A stretch of 64,000 nucleotides of DNA, taken from Acidicapsa ligni (GTDB lineage: Bacteria > Acidobacteriota > Terriglobia > Terriglobales > Acidobacteriaceae). The stretch is taken from NCBI RefSeq assembly GCF_025685655.1, contig NZ_JAGSYG010000003.1, positions 372,001 through 436,000 on the forward strand, given 5' to 3'. The notes beneath the pieces were generated by a model. It searched no databases and had not been told where the DNA came from. It saw only the letters and a list, made by a program, of their open reading frames with translations. Made by a program: the position numbers and the translations under genes. This document shows, one piece after another, positions 46,170-55,768 of this stretch (positions within the stretch are counted from its first letter, which is position 1; each line of letters opens with the position of its first letter).

Positions 46170-48647
46170 TTACTCCGCGCGCAGCGCACTCAGAGGATCG
46201 ACACTGGCTGCTCTGCGCGCCGGAATCAGGCTTGCCACCAGCGCTACAATCACCACCCCATACACTGCCATCGAATAGCTGAAAATGTCGTATGGCTTCA
46301 CTCCATAGAGTGTAGAGGCAAGCGCTTGCGAAACCAGCCCTGCCAGCGGCACACCAATAGCAACTCCGATCGCCGTCATAACAAGGCTGTCCCGCAACAC
46401 CATCCACACCACCTGCCCGCGTCGCGCGCCCAGTGCCATCCGTACACCAATCTCCGCCGTGCGATTGTTTACGCGATACGTCAGCGTCCCATAAAGCCCC
46501 GTCGCTACCAGCACCACGGCCAGTAACCCGAAGAAGCCCGCAAGCCGCGCAAACAACAGTTGCTGCGAAATCGTCGTCTCATACTGAGCCCGCTGCGTCA
46601 TCGGCTCTATCAGCGGCAGTGTCGGATCTATCTGCTGTAGCACCTTCTGCGCACTCGGCAAAATTGCCAATGGATCGCCGTGAACGCGCATCTCGACATG
46701 CATCTTCATCGTGATTGGAATCTGCGCATACATGTACCACGCCATTGGAATCGGCTCTTCATCCACGCTTCTGTACTTGTGATCTTTTACCACTCCGACC
46801 ACGGCCATCGTGTACTGGCCGTTGTCCGATCCGATCGTATGCCCCAATGGATTCTCGTTCGGAAAAAATCGTTTCGCAAATTGCTCATTGATGATTCCGA
46901 CATGCGGCGAACTCGCTGTATCCGAATCCTTGAAGTCGCGGCCCATCAACACCGGCACACCCAGCGTATGAAAGAAGTCAGGCCCAATCACGTTGCTGCG
47001 CACTGTCCCCGAAGAACCGTTCGCTATCTCCGGCAACTTGCCATCCACCATCATCGCGCTATTGTCTGACGACCACGAACCCAGCCGCTCTTCCATGATC
47101 GAGACGGACTCCACACCAGGTAACATGCGCAACTTGCGCATCAATCCTTGATAAAACTGGATACCTTCTGCAACCGAATGCGACTGAGGATTTACCCCAA
47201 ACACAACCAGCCCATCCGCAGGAAAACCCAGAGAAATATTCTGCAGATTCCTCAGCGTGCGAACCAGCAACCCTCCGCCCACCAGCAACACCACACACAA
47301 AGCCATCTGCAAAGTCACAATGACTTTGCCCGTCCGCGAATTCCTCGCATCCGTATTCGAAGTAGCCGAAGAAGTCTTCAGCACCAGCCCGGGCCCAGCC
47401 GAAAGCGCAATCCGCAACGGTGCCAATCCAAACAACAACGCAGCCAGCACAAGGATTCCCAGCGTAAACAGCAGCACAGTGTTATCCGCAGCCAGGCTGG
47501 TCTCAATCCGCGCCCATGACCCTAAAGCCTTCGTCGCAACAGCAGCAAACATCCATGCCAGCCCACCGCCAACGGCCACGAGCAGCAGGCTCTCCGTCAG
47601 TAACTGCCGAAACAACTCGTTTCGTCCCGCACCCAGCGCCAGCCGCAATGAAAACTCACGTTGCCGTGCAGCGTTGCGAGCCATCAACAACATCGCCACA
47701 TTGCTTAACGCAATCAGCAGAACCAGCCCCACCATCGCCATCAACATGCGCAGCGGCTTGCCGTACTGCGCATCGTACCCAGGAAAACTCTTCGCATCCA
47801 CGAAGCCCAACACCGGCTTCCTCTCACCCGGCTGAGGATTTCCAAGCCCGATATACGCCGCCGTTTGAAACTCCGATTGCAGCCGTGCAATTGCCTGCGT
47901 CTTCGTCACACCCGAAGCAACACGCGCAATCATCCGCATGCACCACCACGTTCCGTCATCTTGATATAACTTGCCGTCATCCGGCGGATTACCCCATGCA
48001 TTCAACTCCACTCGATGTTGCAGAGGAATCCAGAAATCCGTCGAATGACCAGCCTCCGTACCCTCGAACCCCTCGGCAGCCACGCCTATAATCGACAGCG
48101 GAACCCCGCTTACATAAAACGTCTTCCCAATCACTTCCGGACTCCGCGAAAACCGCTGCGTCCAGTACTTGTAGCTGATCACCGCATACGGAGCATGCAG
48201 CCCTTCATCCTCCGCTGTAAAGCCGCGGCCTCGCGCCACTTCCACACCCAGCCCCGAGAAGAAGTTGCCGCTAACCATATCGCCTTCCGCTTCCTCGGGC
48301 GCTCCATCAAAACGCACAGCGACCTTGCCGGACGATAGCGGCACATAGGCCATGACATCTGCCAGGCCATCATGCTGCCTGCGCAGAGCATCGTAAACCG
48401 GATAGGAGAACGTCTCATTCGTATTGATCGTGCCCGTGTTAAGCGGAGGATTGGAAGTGCGGAGATACACCACGCGCTGCGGATCAGACACGGGCAATGA
48501 CTTGAGCAACACCGCGTTCATCACGCTGAATACAGCAGTGTTTGCGCCAACTCCCAACGCCAGCGTAAGCACGCAAACCATCGTGAAACCGATAGATTTC
48601 CGCAATTGCCGAATCGAGTACCGCAGGTCATTTAGAAAATTGGCCAT
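46170..48647 (-). CDS. ADOP-type (acidobacterial duplicated orphan permease) ABC permease
   Basis: An 825-residue MacB/FtsX-type permease. It has an N-terminal membrane helix (GFTMVCVLTLALGVGANTAVFSV), a MacB-like periplasmic domain, three helices with LLMARNAARQREFSLRLALGAGR, a second periplasmic domain, and a second FtsX unit ending MALGARRGQVVWMVLRD ... DPLSALRAE. This duplicated layout without its own ATPase is the acidobacterial ADOP family. No ATP-binding protein gene is adjacent. The start at 48647 (MANFLNDLRYS) is taken over 48656 because GAGG lies eight bases upstream. Substrate unknown; MacB-like proteins usually drive export across the envelope by mechanotransmission. Confidence 0.92.
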   Translation of the reverse strand: MANFLNDLRYSIRQLRKSIGFTMVCVLTLALGVGANTAVFSVMNAVLLKSLPVSDPQRVVYLRTSNPPLNTGTINTNETFSYPVYDALRRQHDGLADVMAYVPLSSGKVAVRFDGAPEEAEGDMVSGNFFSGLGVEVARGRGFTAEDEGLHAPYAVISYKYWTQRFSRSPEVIGKTFYVSGVPLSIIGVAAEGFEGTEAGHSTDFWIPLQHRVELNAWGNPPDDGKLYQDDGTWWCMRMIARVASGVTKTQAIARLQSEFQTAAYIGLGNPQPGERKPVLGFVDAKSFPGYDAQYGKPLRMLMAMVGLVLLIALSNVAMLLMARNAARQREFSLRLALGAGRNELFRQLLTESLLLVAVGGGLAWMFAAVATKALGSWARIETSLAADNTVLLFTLGILVLAALLFGLAPLRIALSAGPGLVLKTSSATSNTDARNSRTGKVIVTLQMALCVVLLVGGGLLVRTLRNLQNISLGFPADGLVVFGVNPQSHSVAEGIQFYQGLMRKLRMLPGVESVSIMEERLGSWSSDNSAMMVDGKLPEIANGSSGTVRSNVIGPDFFHTLGVPVLMGRDFKDSDTASSPHVGIINEQFAKRFFPNENPLGHTIGSDNGQYTMAVVGVVKDHKYRSVDEEPIPMAWYMYAQIPITMKMHVEMRVHGDPLAILPSAQKVLQQIDPTLPLIEPMTQRAQYETTISQQLLFARLAGFFGLLAVVLVATGLYGTLTYRVNNRTAEIGVRMALGARRGQVVWMVLRDSLVMTAIGVAIGVPLAGLVSQALASTLYGVKPYDIFSYSMAVYGVVIVALVASLIPARRAASVDPLSALRAE

Positions 48648-48884
48648 TCCGCACACCTCATAATCTCAAAGGGAAACCGAACCTCTTGCAGTTGCACCTG
48701 CGAAGCCAAACATCTAAGGCTCTATGTCCTTTATTTTCTGCCTTTATCTAAACCTGACTGTTTTTCACACTGTCCATAACCGGATTTATTCGTCCACTAT
48801 AGGACAACCTGCGATAAGCTGGCGGCCCAATGGAAGAATGCAGATCCTCACAAAAGTTCCGCATTTTGGCCTACACTGCCTGCA

Positions 48885-49676
48885 ATGAGAAATGTATCTC
48901 CTCTCCGTCGCCTATTGTTGGTCGCAGTTCTCTTCATCTCTGCTCCTATGCTGGCTGGCGCCGTCACGCCAGATGCTTTCATGCACTCCACCCAGATGAT
49001 CCTAGTCACCACTCCCGACTGGAACACCGTCGAAGGGCGCCTGCAGCGATACGAGCGCACCACCACGCATGAGACCTGGCATGCCGTAGGCGAACCAATC
49101 TCCATCGTCGTCGGCAAAAACGGTCTCGGCTGGGGAATAGGCGTGACTGCAACAGATGCACCCATTCGAGCAGCTTCCGATCCGGTTAAAAAAGAAGGCG
49201 ATGGCAAATCGCCCGCAGGCATTTTCTCCCTGGGCACTGCGTTTGGCTACTCATCTCAGCCTTTGCAGGCATTGAAAATGCCCTACCTGAATCTGACTCC
49301 ATCCATCGAATGCGTGGACGACATCCACTCGAAGCACTATAACCGCATCGTCGATCGCTCTGCCGTTACTTCGGATTGGAACAGCTCCGAGCACATGCGC
49401 AACACCGGCGAATCCTACCGCTGGGGAATCGTAGTCAATCACAACGGCATCGATGCGGATGGCAACACAAATCCGCCTCAACCCGCTGGCGGCTCCTGCA
49501 TCTTTCTTCACATCTGGCACAGTCACAACGAAGGTACAGCCGGATGCACAGCCATGCCGCAAGCCCAACTCGAAACCCTGCTCATCTGGCTCGATCCAAC
49601 ACGCAAGCCGCTCCTGGTTCAACTGCCGGAGTCTACCTATAAACAGCTAACTAAACGCTGGAGTTTGCCAAAATAA
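48885..49676 (+). CDS. Exported L,D-transpeptidase-like (YkuD-type) protein
   Basis: A 263-residue protein with a signal peptide (LLLVAVLFISAPMLAGA). The C-terminal catalytic region has His209 in CIFLHIWHSHNEGTAGCT, followed by Cys221, giving the HxxxxxxxxxxxGC signature of YkuD L,D-transpeptidases of the COG3786 type. KSPAGIFSLGTAFGY supplies the usual entry motif. Such enzymes make or remodel 3-3 peptidoglycan links or attach proteins to the wall. It is convergent with a D-Ala-D-Ala dipeptidase gene, the stops about 35 bp apart. Both act on peptide ends of peptidoglycan, so a shared wall-remodelling role is likely. RBS and start are not in doubt. Confidence 0.88.
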   Translation: MRNVSPLRRLLLVAVLFISAPMLAGAVTPDAFMHSTQMILVTTPDWNTVEGRLQRYERTTTHETWHAVGEPISIVVGKNGLGWGIGVTATDAPIRAASDPVKKEGDGKSPAGIFSLGTAFGYSSQPLQALKMPYLNLTPSIECVDDIHSKHYNRIVDRSAVTSDWNSSEHMRNTGESYRWGIVVNHNGIDADGNTNPPQPAGGSCIFLHIWHSHNEGTAGCTAMPQAQLETLLIWLDPTRKPLLVQLPESTYKQLTKRWSLPK

Positions 49677-49710
49677 ACCCGTACTCGTTCGCGCTGAACG
49701 GCAAACCTTC

Positions 49711-50475
49711 CTACTGTCCAAGATCCTCAAACTTTATATTCAGGATTGGATACTGTTTCCAATCCTTGTAATCGAAGTGCCACCACTCTTTGGGAATAAC
49801 CTTGAAACCCTCATTCTCCATAACCTGGCGCAGCAGCGCGCGACGAGCACGTTCTTCCTCCGTGCCACCGGTGTAATCGGCATAAGCGCGATCGGTCATT
49901 TCGTCATAGCCACTCGGCATCTTCACTTCCCTGCCCGTTTTCAAATCATATAAAGACAGGTCCACAGCGCACCCACGATTATGTTTGGAGCCAGCAGACG
50001 GATCGGCAACAAAGATTCTCTTATCCACGGGCACAGCATCCCAGAACATCTTCGTGACATACCACGGACGATATCCATCGTGAATGATCAGCCCGTATCC
50101 CTGCGCCTTGAGTGCATGATGAGCGCGAAGCAACGCCTCCGCAGCCGGCCGTTGCAAAAAAGCCCGAGCCTGCGTGTATACCGGCGTACCTAGAAAATTG
50201 TTCGTCGTGGCATAGCGAATGTCGAGCTTGATTGTGGGATCAAGCGTGACCAGTTCCACCAAATCCGGCTTGAGAAAACTTCCCTGCTCCTGGGGTGGCT
50301 GCTGCTTAAGCGCCTCCGTACGCAACTCTTCCACCGGACGCAGAGGCGTGAGATGAAAGCTGACCTCCTGCGCAAAGCCGGGCAACGATAGAAGAAGACA
50401 GAGAGCACCAGGACGAATCCAACTGCTCAATAAAGATTTCACTGGCCTCATCGCAATAACTCTCATGGCGTCCAA
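49711..50475 (-). CDS. Exported D-alanyl-D-alanine dipeptidase (VanX/DdpX family, M15D)
   Basis: A 254-residue protein. After a signal peptide (ALCLLLSLPGFAQ) comes the VanX-type catalytic domain: LDIRYATTNNFLG, HDGYRPWYVTKMFWD (Arg136), zinc ligands His165 and Asp172 in SKHNRGCAVDLSL, and Glu230/His233 in KEWWHFDY. It hydrolyses free D-Ala-D-Ala, usually to recycle cell-wall peptide or confer glycopeptide resistance. Because it is exported and no vanHA genes are present, wall turnover or nutrient recovery is the better reading. It lies 39 bp upstream of no co-directional partner but is convergent with the L,D-transpeptidase. Confidence 0.92.
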   Translation of the reverse strand: MDAMRVIAMRPVKSLLSSWIRPGALCLLLSLPGFAQEVSFHLTPLRPVEELRTEALKQQPPQEQGSFLKPDLVELVTLDPTIKLDIRYATTNNFLGTPVYTQARAFLQRPAAEALLRAHHALKAQGYGLIIHDGYRPWYVTKMFWDAVPVDKRIFVADPSAGSKHNRGCAVDLSLYDLKTGREVKMPSGYDEMTDRAYADYTGGTEEERARRALLRQVMENEGFKVIPKEWWHFDYKDWKQYPILNIKFEDLGQ

Positions 50476-50514
50476 TGTATCACGCGAAATTCAATCTCTG
50501 CCTCTCATCGGACC

Positions 50515-52659
50515 TTACGGAACGATGATGATTGGAGCCTGCCAGTAGGTCGATTTTTGTCCTGAGGGATCGACGATGGTGACCTGGCACGTGTACTCCC
50601 CTGGCGGAAGTTCGTTGAGAGGTATTGTGAAGCTCAGCGGAGTTACGCCTAGCCGGGTGTTAGCTTGAGGTGTAGCTTCTACAGGCTGGGATTGAAAGAC
50701 TTTGTTCTGCGCCTGGTAGAGGTTGACGTAAGCGACCAATGGTTGCGGAGCGGCGGCTGGTCCTGAGGCGGTCCCAGCTTCAGGCGCTTTATAAGCCAGC
50801 AGATAGACAAAGAGATTGTGGTCTTTGCTAAAGACGCGGGTAACACTTGGAATAAGTTTCTGACCGTTCTGAACAAGTGGATTGACGGCCTGTTCTTTCT
50901 CCTGATCCTTGGTCTTTTGCGCGTTGTAGAGAGCGTCTTTGATGTCAACCTTCTGGCTGCTGAGAACTACAGAACTGGTCGGGATGTGTTTAAGTTCCTT
51001 GTTCAGATTAGGCACAGTAAAGGTGGTCTGAAAGGTGCCAATGCGTCCGGTTTCATCATCGCGCGCGAGGAACTTGATCTCGTATTTTCCGGGCAGCAGG
51101 GTAAAACCCGCTTCATATTCGATAGGACGTTTGGCCAGTTCGGCAGCAGTGGCGTCGGTGAGTTTTACATTGACGTTGTCACGCAGATTGGTAGCTGTCG
51201 TTCCAGCGTACGTGTCTTTAACTTCGCCGATGAAGTCGATAAGTGTATGTTCAAATCCGCCACGCTTGGCGAGTGCTAACTCGCGGCCGGGAATCTTGAC
51301 AACGATAGGGACGAAGTACTCGGCGCGATTGAGTTGGAAGTAGTTGATCTCCATCGCAATGGTAAGTTCCGTGATGGGATCGGAAAGCATGAGCGCATCT
51401 TCAAGCTGGCGCTCTTTGTCCGTGGCATTGAACTTCCCAAATTTCTTGCCCGCGAAGTAGCCCTCACGATAATCGAGCGAGGCATTGAGCTCAGGATTGA
51501 CGGTGATCTTGATGTGGCGAAACTTTCCATTCAGAGCATCGTTCGTGGTGTAGTACCCAAGGATGTAGTAGTCGCCGATAGCCTGTTGTGCCTGGACGAT
51601 TCCTTTGGTGAGATCGTTGTAATCGAAAAGAGCCTTACCGCCGGTATCGCCTGCGAGTGAGTAGAGCGTGTCCTGCGATTGCTGAAAGTTAGTGGTAAGG
51701 GCAAGCGCGGCCGCACCGGTATACATGCCGATGTTGCCGGGCGATCCCTGCGTTGCGTCCCCTAATGGAGCCTCCGCAACGAGACCGCGAGCATCGATAG
51801 GCCAGAAGGAAACTCCAGCGCGTACAGCCGCATCGACCGTCGCATGAAGCTGCGCCTGGTTATCGATGCCATTGAGACGAAGCCCGCTGGCAAAGTAGAT
51901 AAGTGATTTTTTCTCATTGAGCGAGCCAAGCATTTTCGCTGCTGTCTGCAACGCAGAGAGCTGTCGGTCCGTGTTGAAGATGTTGAACTCGCTGTCGTCC
52001 TGGCCAAAGGCCGCACCGGTATCGGAGGCACTCGCATCGTCGTTGATTTCCGAGTTGCCCTGGCCTTCGCCTACGATGAGAGTTTCAAGGATACTCAGCA
52101 GTCGATTGCGGTCCGCTGTAAAGTCCTGGAGCACGTCCACCGAGCCACCGGAGTAGCGCAGAATCGATACAAGATCGGACTCGGTCATCTGCGTTCGTAT
52201 GAACTTCTGCGCAGCCGCCAGCGCGCGTAACTGATCGTTAGGCGGCATGGCAGACATGTCAAAGTAAAGAGCAAGCAGGCGTCGGTCTTTGTAGTGGATG
52301 TTGCCAGGCTGTTCAGGTGCAATCTGACTGCGGGCGAGACGGCGATAGAGCTTGAGATCCTCAGAGCCTTCAGGCATCGGCGCAGCAGGAGTTTGCGGCA
52401 GAGTCTGGTGTTCGCAGAAGCGGATCGTTTGTGACGCTCCATCTTCGGTAACGGTGAAGTCTTTGGCGCTGAGGCCAGAAATAGGATTGCCCTTTTTATC
52501 TTTTACAGAGATCGTTTCGACGACAAGCTGCGAGCCGACAGAGATGGTAAAAGTGCCGTCGGAGTTCATCGGTGCATTTTGACCTATGGTCTGCGCATGG
52601 GTTGAGAAAGCGGCTAAGACTGCGACGAAGACTGAGGTTAGAACTCTTTGTATTCGCAT
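50515..52659 (-). CDS. Acidobacterial VWFA-related secreted protein
   Basis: A 714-residue protein with a signal peptide (VLTSVFVAVLAAFSTHAQ). The next region, LVVETISVKDKKGNPISGLSAKDFTVTEDGASQ, is the conserved N-terminal strand pattern of the acidobacterial VWFA-related family. The vWA core has LLALYFDMSAMP (MIDAS-like DxSxx) and KSLIYFASGLRL. Later come GDYYILGYYTTNDALNGKFRHIKI and a C-terminal beta-sandwich ending TCQVTIVDPSGQKSTYWQAP. The upstream receptor-like gene ends one base before its ATG (TGACATG), so the two are translationally coupled. Its function is not established; vWA domains bind proteins in a metal-dependent way, so it may be a periplasmic or surface partner of that receptor. 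Confidence 0.9.
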   Translation of the reverse strand: MRIQRVLTSVFVAVLAAFSTHAQTIGQNAPMNSDGTFTISVGSQLVVETISVKDKKGNPISGLSAKDFTVTEDGASQTIRFCEHQTLPQTPAAPMPEGSEDLKLYRRLARSQIAPEQPGNIHYKDRRLLALYFDMSAMPPNDQLRALAAAQKFIRTQMTESDLVSILRYSGGSVDVLQDFTADRNRLLSILETLIVGEGQGNSEINDDASASDTGAAFGQDDSEFNIFNTDRQLSALQTAAKMLGSLNEKKSLIYFASGLRLNGIDNQAQLHATVDAAVRAGVSFWPIDARGLVAEAPLGDATQGSPGNIGMYTGAAALALTTNFQQSQDTLYSLAGDTGGKALFDYNDLTKGIVQAQQAIGDYYILGYYTTNDALNGKFRHIKITVNPELNASLDYREGYFAGKKFGKFNATDKERQLEDALMLSDPITELTIAMEINYFQLNRAEYFVPIVVKIPGRELALAKRGGFEHTLIDFIGEVKDTYAGTTATNLRDNVNVKLTDATAAELAKRPIEYEAGFTLLPGKYEIKFLARDDETGRIGTFQTTFTVPNLNKELKHIPTSSVVLSSQKVDIKDALYNAQKTKDQEKEQAVNPLVQNGQKLIPSVTRVFSKDHNLFVYLLAYKAPEAGTASGPAAAPQPLVAYVNLYQAQNKVFQSQPVEATPQANTRLGVTPLSFTIPLNELPPGEYTCQVTIVDPSGQKSTYWQAPIIIVP

Positions 52660-52660
52660 G

Positions 52661-55600
52661 TCAGAACCTCAGCCTTAGGGTCGATTGGAGGCTACGCATT
52701 TGATTGGCAGCAGCAGGCAATCCAAACTCGGAGCTGTTGATGGTCGTGTACCAGTTGGTGTAAGTAACATGATTGAGCAGGTTGGTAGAAACAATCTGAA
52801 AGTCGAGGTCGTAGCGATTGCGCACGCGAAATGCGCGAGCCATCGATGTGTTCAGAGTAAAGACATTGGGGCCGGTGATGGAGTCGCGGCCCGCTGTTCC
52901 CCATTGACCCGTCTGCGGTGTTGTGTATGCCGCGGGGTTGAGGAACAGGCCCGATGGAGCATCATGCACCGATACTCCCGTCAGATCAGGGCGGATGGTG
53001 CCGGTAACTCCTGTGCCCGGCACAGTACCAAAGTAGACCGGTGTCTGAGGCAGGCCTGTGCCGGTGGCGATATTCGTGAGCAACGTCCATTGCTTGAAGA
53101 GCGTACCTCGCCAGCCATCGAGCAGTGTGCCGCCACGCATGCCCATTCCCGTAGTGTATTGAATCTGCGCATTGAGCAAGTGTCGTTGATCAAAGGTAGA
53201 TAGGCTGCGCTCCGCGCGAAGATCCAACCAGTTCTGCGCAATCGTCGCAGAGGGTTGCGAGGAGCTTGTGGAACTGGCCGCCACTGGCCCCTGGCCACCC
53301 AGCACAGAGTCATCGTCTATGGATTTTGAATAGGTGTATTGCAAGGATGCGGTGAACCCGCTACGCAGTCTGCGCCGCAACTGGAGCATGCCTGCTTCGC
53401 GGCTGGAGCTGCCGTTCGAAGCACGGTAAGTAAAGCCTACCGGGCAGGACGTGCAGGGATTGGCCGCTCCGATGGGATAGGTATTGGGCAGGAACTCCTG
53501 TACGCCGTGAGTGCCCTTGATGCCGAGATAAGTCGCGGTCAGTTGCAATGAAAAAGGCAAGTCACTTTGCACCGATAGCTGCCAGGTCTGAGCAGAGCCG
53601 ACGCGGAAGTTAGGATCGACGGCGAAGGTATCCTGCGTAGTCTTGGAGCACGGGTTGAATCCCTGGGCAAGAGTAAGTGGACAGGCCGGGCTATTTTGCA
53701 CACTTAGACTTTTAGAGAGCGGAGCCTGCTGGGCAAGCGCAAGAGCCGTCGCTTGATAGACCGATGTGTCCTGATAGATACCGTAACCCGCGCGCACAAC
53801 AATCGATGAGCCTGCAAGCGGTCGCCAGGAGATGCCGATACGCGGCTCAACGCCGAGCTTGTCAGGACGGATCAGCGACGTTGGGTAGTTCTGCCGGGTC
53901 AGCAAGCCTGTGGGGCTGCTGGCCAGCACTGGAACCTCAGCGGCAAAGCCATTGGTTATATCCAGATTGACCAGGCGGTTGAATAGCTCCGTGATGGGGG
54001 CTCCGTACTCCCAGCGAACGCCCGCGTTGATAGAGAACTCGGGCTTGAGCCGCCAATCGTCGGTTGCGTAGGCGTCATATACAGACTCACGAAAATACTT
54101 ATCTGCGTTACCAAAGGCGATAGCGCTCGTATCCGGAATGCCCAGAAGAAAGTCGGCGAAGTCGGAGCCGCCGGTAGTTACTCCATTGACCGTGGTCTGC
54201 GTAGATGCGCCGGTGAAAGCGAAGGAACCACGCGGGTTTTGCTGCGACAGATAGTTGAACTGCTGACGGCGAAAATCGCCTCCAGCCGTGATGTATTGAT
54301 TGCGATGATTCCAGTTGACGTAGGACGAGATGGAGTTGGTTTCGTTGCGATTAAAAGAGCTTTGCGCATCGGTGAGCGAAGCTATGCCGCTCGAAAAGTT
54401 AAGGCTAGGCGGACCCCAATCGCGAGGGTCCTGGCTGTTACCTGAGATGTTGGCGTTACCGGAGATGTTCTCTACATTCGCAAAGTAAGGACGGACCAGT
54501 GTTCGCAGGCGACTAAAGCTGTATTTCGAAGTAAGAAACATCTGATGGCCCAGGCGATGCGACCAGTTAATGTTGGTGTCAACGCCAAGCGTATCCGTCG
54601 TGTCGAGGAAGTGGAAGATGCTGTTTCCATTGGCGCGATTGCTCGTGAAGGCAAAGCTTCCAAAGAGCTGATCGCGGCGTCCTATTCCTTTATCCAGGCG
54701 GGTTTGCAGCACGTCCTGATGCGTGTTACCCAGAACGGGTACCTGGTAGTTATAGATCGAGTTGCCCGAGTTTTCAGTGACATTGGGCAGTGGATAGAGA
54801 TCGAGTAAAGCCTGTGCCTGCGGGCTGATCGGCACCTCGTTGTTCTCGAATGGCAGACCTGTGAGGGGATTGAAGATCTGCAACGGCTGGCCCTGCGGAT
54901 CAAGCGCATGGGAGAAATCTCCTCCGCGCTCGGCAACGTCCGGAACAAGCGCGGACTGCGTAGTATCGGTGCGATTGCGCATCCACTGATAGACCATGAA
55001 GAAATTTGGGCCATGATAGAAGAAATGTGGAATGCGGATCGGGCCGCCAAAGGTCGCAACACCCGTGACCTGCGTGTAGTTGGCTTTAGGAGTATCAAGG
55101 CCGCTCAAAGAAAACGGCCTCGCATCGAGCGCGGAGCTGTCGACGACAAGCGCAAGGCCTCCGTTGTAGAGTCCCCTGCCGCCGTTACGTGTGTTGCCAA
55201 AGGCGCGGTCTAACGCGAACTGCGAGGTCGCCGCGTTATTGACGCTACCGTTGATCAGCAGCCCGTCGGAGGCGCGCTGATCCGTTGATTGCGCGGGCGC
55301 CGATTGCGGAGCTTGCGGTGCCTCAGGCTTGGCCATCTCCGAAGTTTTCGCATCCCTCGGCTTGGTCTGCTGAGTCGCTTCGGCCTGTAACGGCGCGGCG
55401 GCAGGAGTAACGGAGACAATGAGCTTGGCCTGGGCCTTGATCTCATCCAGCGATAGCAGCTTCAAATCCCACTTGCCTGCAGGTTGATTAGAAGCAATAG
55501 TGACATCCTGCTTGATCGTGGCAAAGCAGAGCATCTCAACTTGAATGGACCATGACCCATCAGCGAGATCAGGAAAGGAATACGCGCCTTGTTCATTGGT

Positions 55601-55768
55601 GATCGCCGTCAGCTTCTGATTCCCATTCGTAGCGGTAACAGTAGCCCCGGGAACAGGCAGACTATTAAACGTGACCTGGCCGTGATATTCCGAGGCTGAA
55701 GCCGTGAGGCCGCAGAGCCACACGATGGCGAACAGGAGCAGTGTTTGAGCAGTGCGCCGCCAGGGCAT
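52661..55768 (-). CDS. Oar/TBDR-like outer-membrane barrel protein lacking a recognisable plug
   Basis: A 1035-residue protein: signal peptide (LLLFAIVWLCGLTASAS), carboxypeptidase-regulatory domain (FNSLPVPGATVTATNGNQ), and an Ala/Pro/Gln-rich linker (about residues 121-168, with APQAPQSAPAQ). A segment with LLINGSVNNAATSQFALDRAF, FSLSGLDTPKANYTQ and ATFGGPIRIP follows, then a receptor-type barrel ending STLRLRF. The other four receptors in the window carry a plug with an (L)PxxGR motif and a VTKSGTN-like motif; neither occurs here. It may be a gated-open or TonB-independent variant. It precedes the VWFA-related gene by one base, and that combination is probably a functional pair. Substrate unknown. 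Confidence 0.85.
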   Translation of the reverse strand: MPWRRTAQTLLLFAIVWLCGLTASASEYHGQVTFNSLPVPGATVTATNGNQKLTAITNEQGAYSFPDLADGSWSIQVEMLCFATIKQDVTIASNQPAGKWDLKLLSLDEIKAQAKLIVSVTPAAAPLQAEATQQTKPRDAKTSEMAKPEAPQAPQSAPAQSTDQRASDGLLINGSVNNAATSQFALDRAFGNTRNGGRGLYNGGLALVVDSSALDARPFSLSGLDTPKANYTQVTGVATFGGPIRIPHFFYHGPNFFMVYQWMRNRTDTTQSALVPDVAERGGDFSHALDPQGQPLQIFNPLTGLPFENNEVPISPQAQALLDLYPLPNVTENSGNSIYNYQVPVLGNTHQDVLQTRLDKGIGRRDQLFGSFAFTSNRANGNSIFHFLDTTDTLGVDTNINWSHRLGHQMFLTSKYSFSRLRTLVRPYFANVENISGNANISGNSQDPRDWGPPSLNFSSGIASLTDAQSSFNRNETNSISSYVNWNHRNQYITAGGDFRRQQFNYLSQQNPRGSFAFTGASTQTTVNGVTTGGSDFADFLLGIPDTSAIAFGNADKYFRESVYDAYATDDWRLKPEFSINAGVRWEYGAPITELFNRLVNLDITNGFAAEVPVLASSPTGLLTRQNYPTSLIRPDKLGVEPRIGISWRPLAGSSIVVRAGYGIYQDTSVYQATALALAQQAPLSKSLSVQNSPACPLTLAQGFNPCSKTTQDTFAVDPNFRVGSAQTWQLSVQSDLPFSLQLTATYLGIKGTHGVQEFLPNTYPIGAANPCTSCPVGFTYRASNGSSSREAGMLQLRRRLRSGFTASLQYTYSKSIDDDSVLGGQGPVAASSTSSSQPSATIAQNWLDLRAERSLSTFDQRHLLNAQIQYTTGMGMRGGTLLDGWRGTLFKQWTLLTNIATGTGLPQTPVYFGTVPGTGVTGTIRPDLTGVSVHDAPSGLFLNPAAYTTPQTGQWGTAGRDSITGPNVFTLNTSMARAFRVRNRYDLDFQIVSTNLLNHVTYTNWYTTINSSEFGLPAAANQMRSLQSTLRLRF

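Noticed and set aside
46170-48647. Assigning the ABC permease to drug or lipoprotein export of the fucose locus
   Set aside because: ADOP permeases occur in many copies in Acidobacteriota with no known substrate, and there is no ATPase here; only the convergent position links it to the locus.
49711-50475. Calling the dipeptidase a vancomycin-resistance determinant (vanX)
   Set aside because: No vanH/vanA-type ligase or dehydrogenase is present, and the protein is exported, so a resistance role is not supported.
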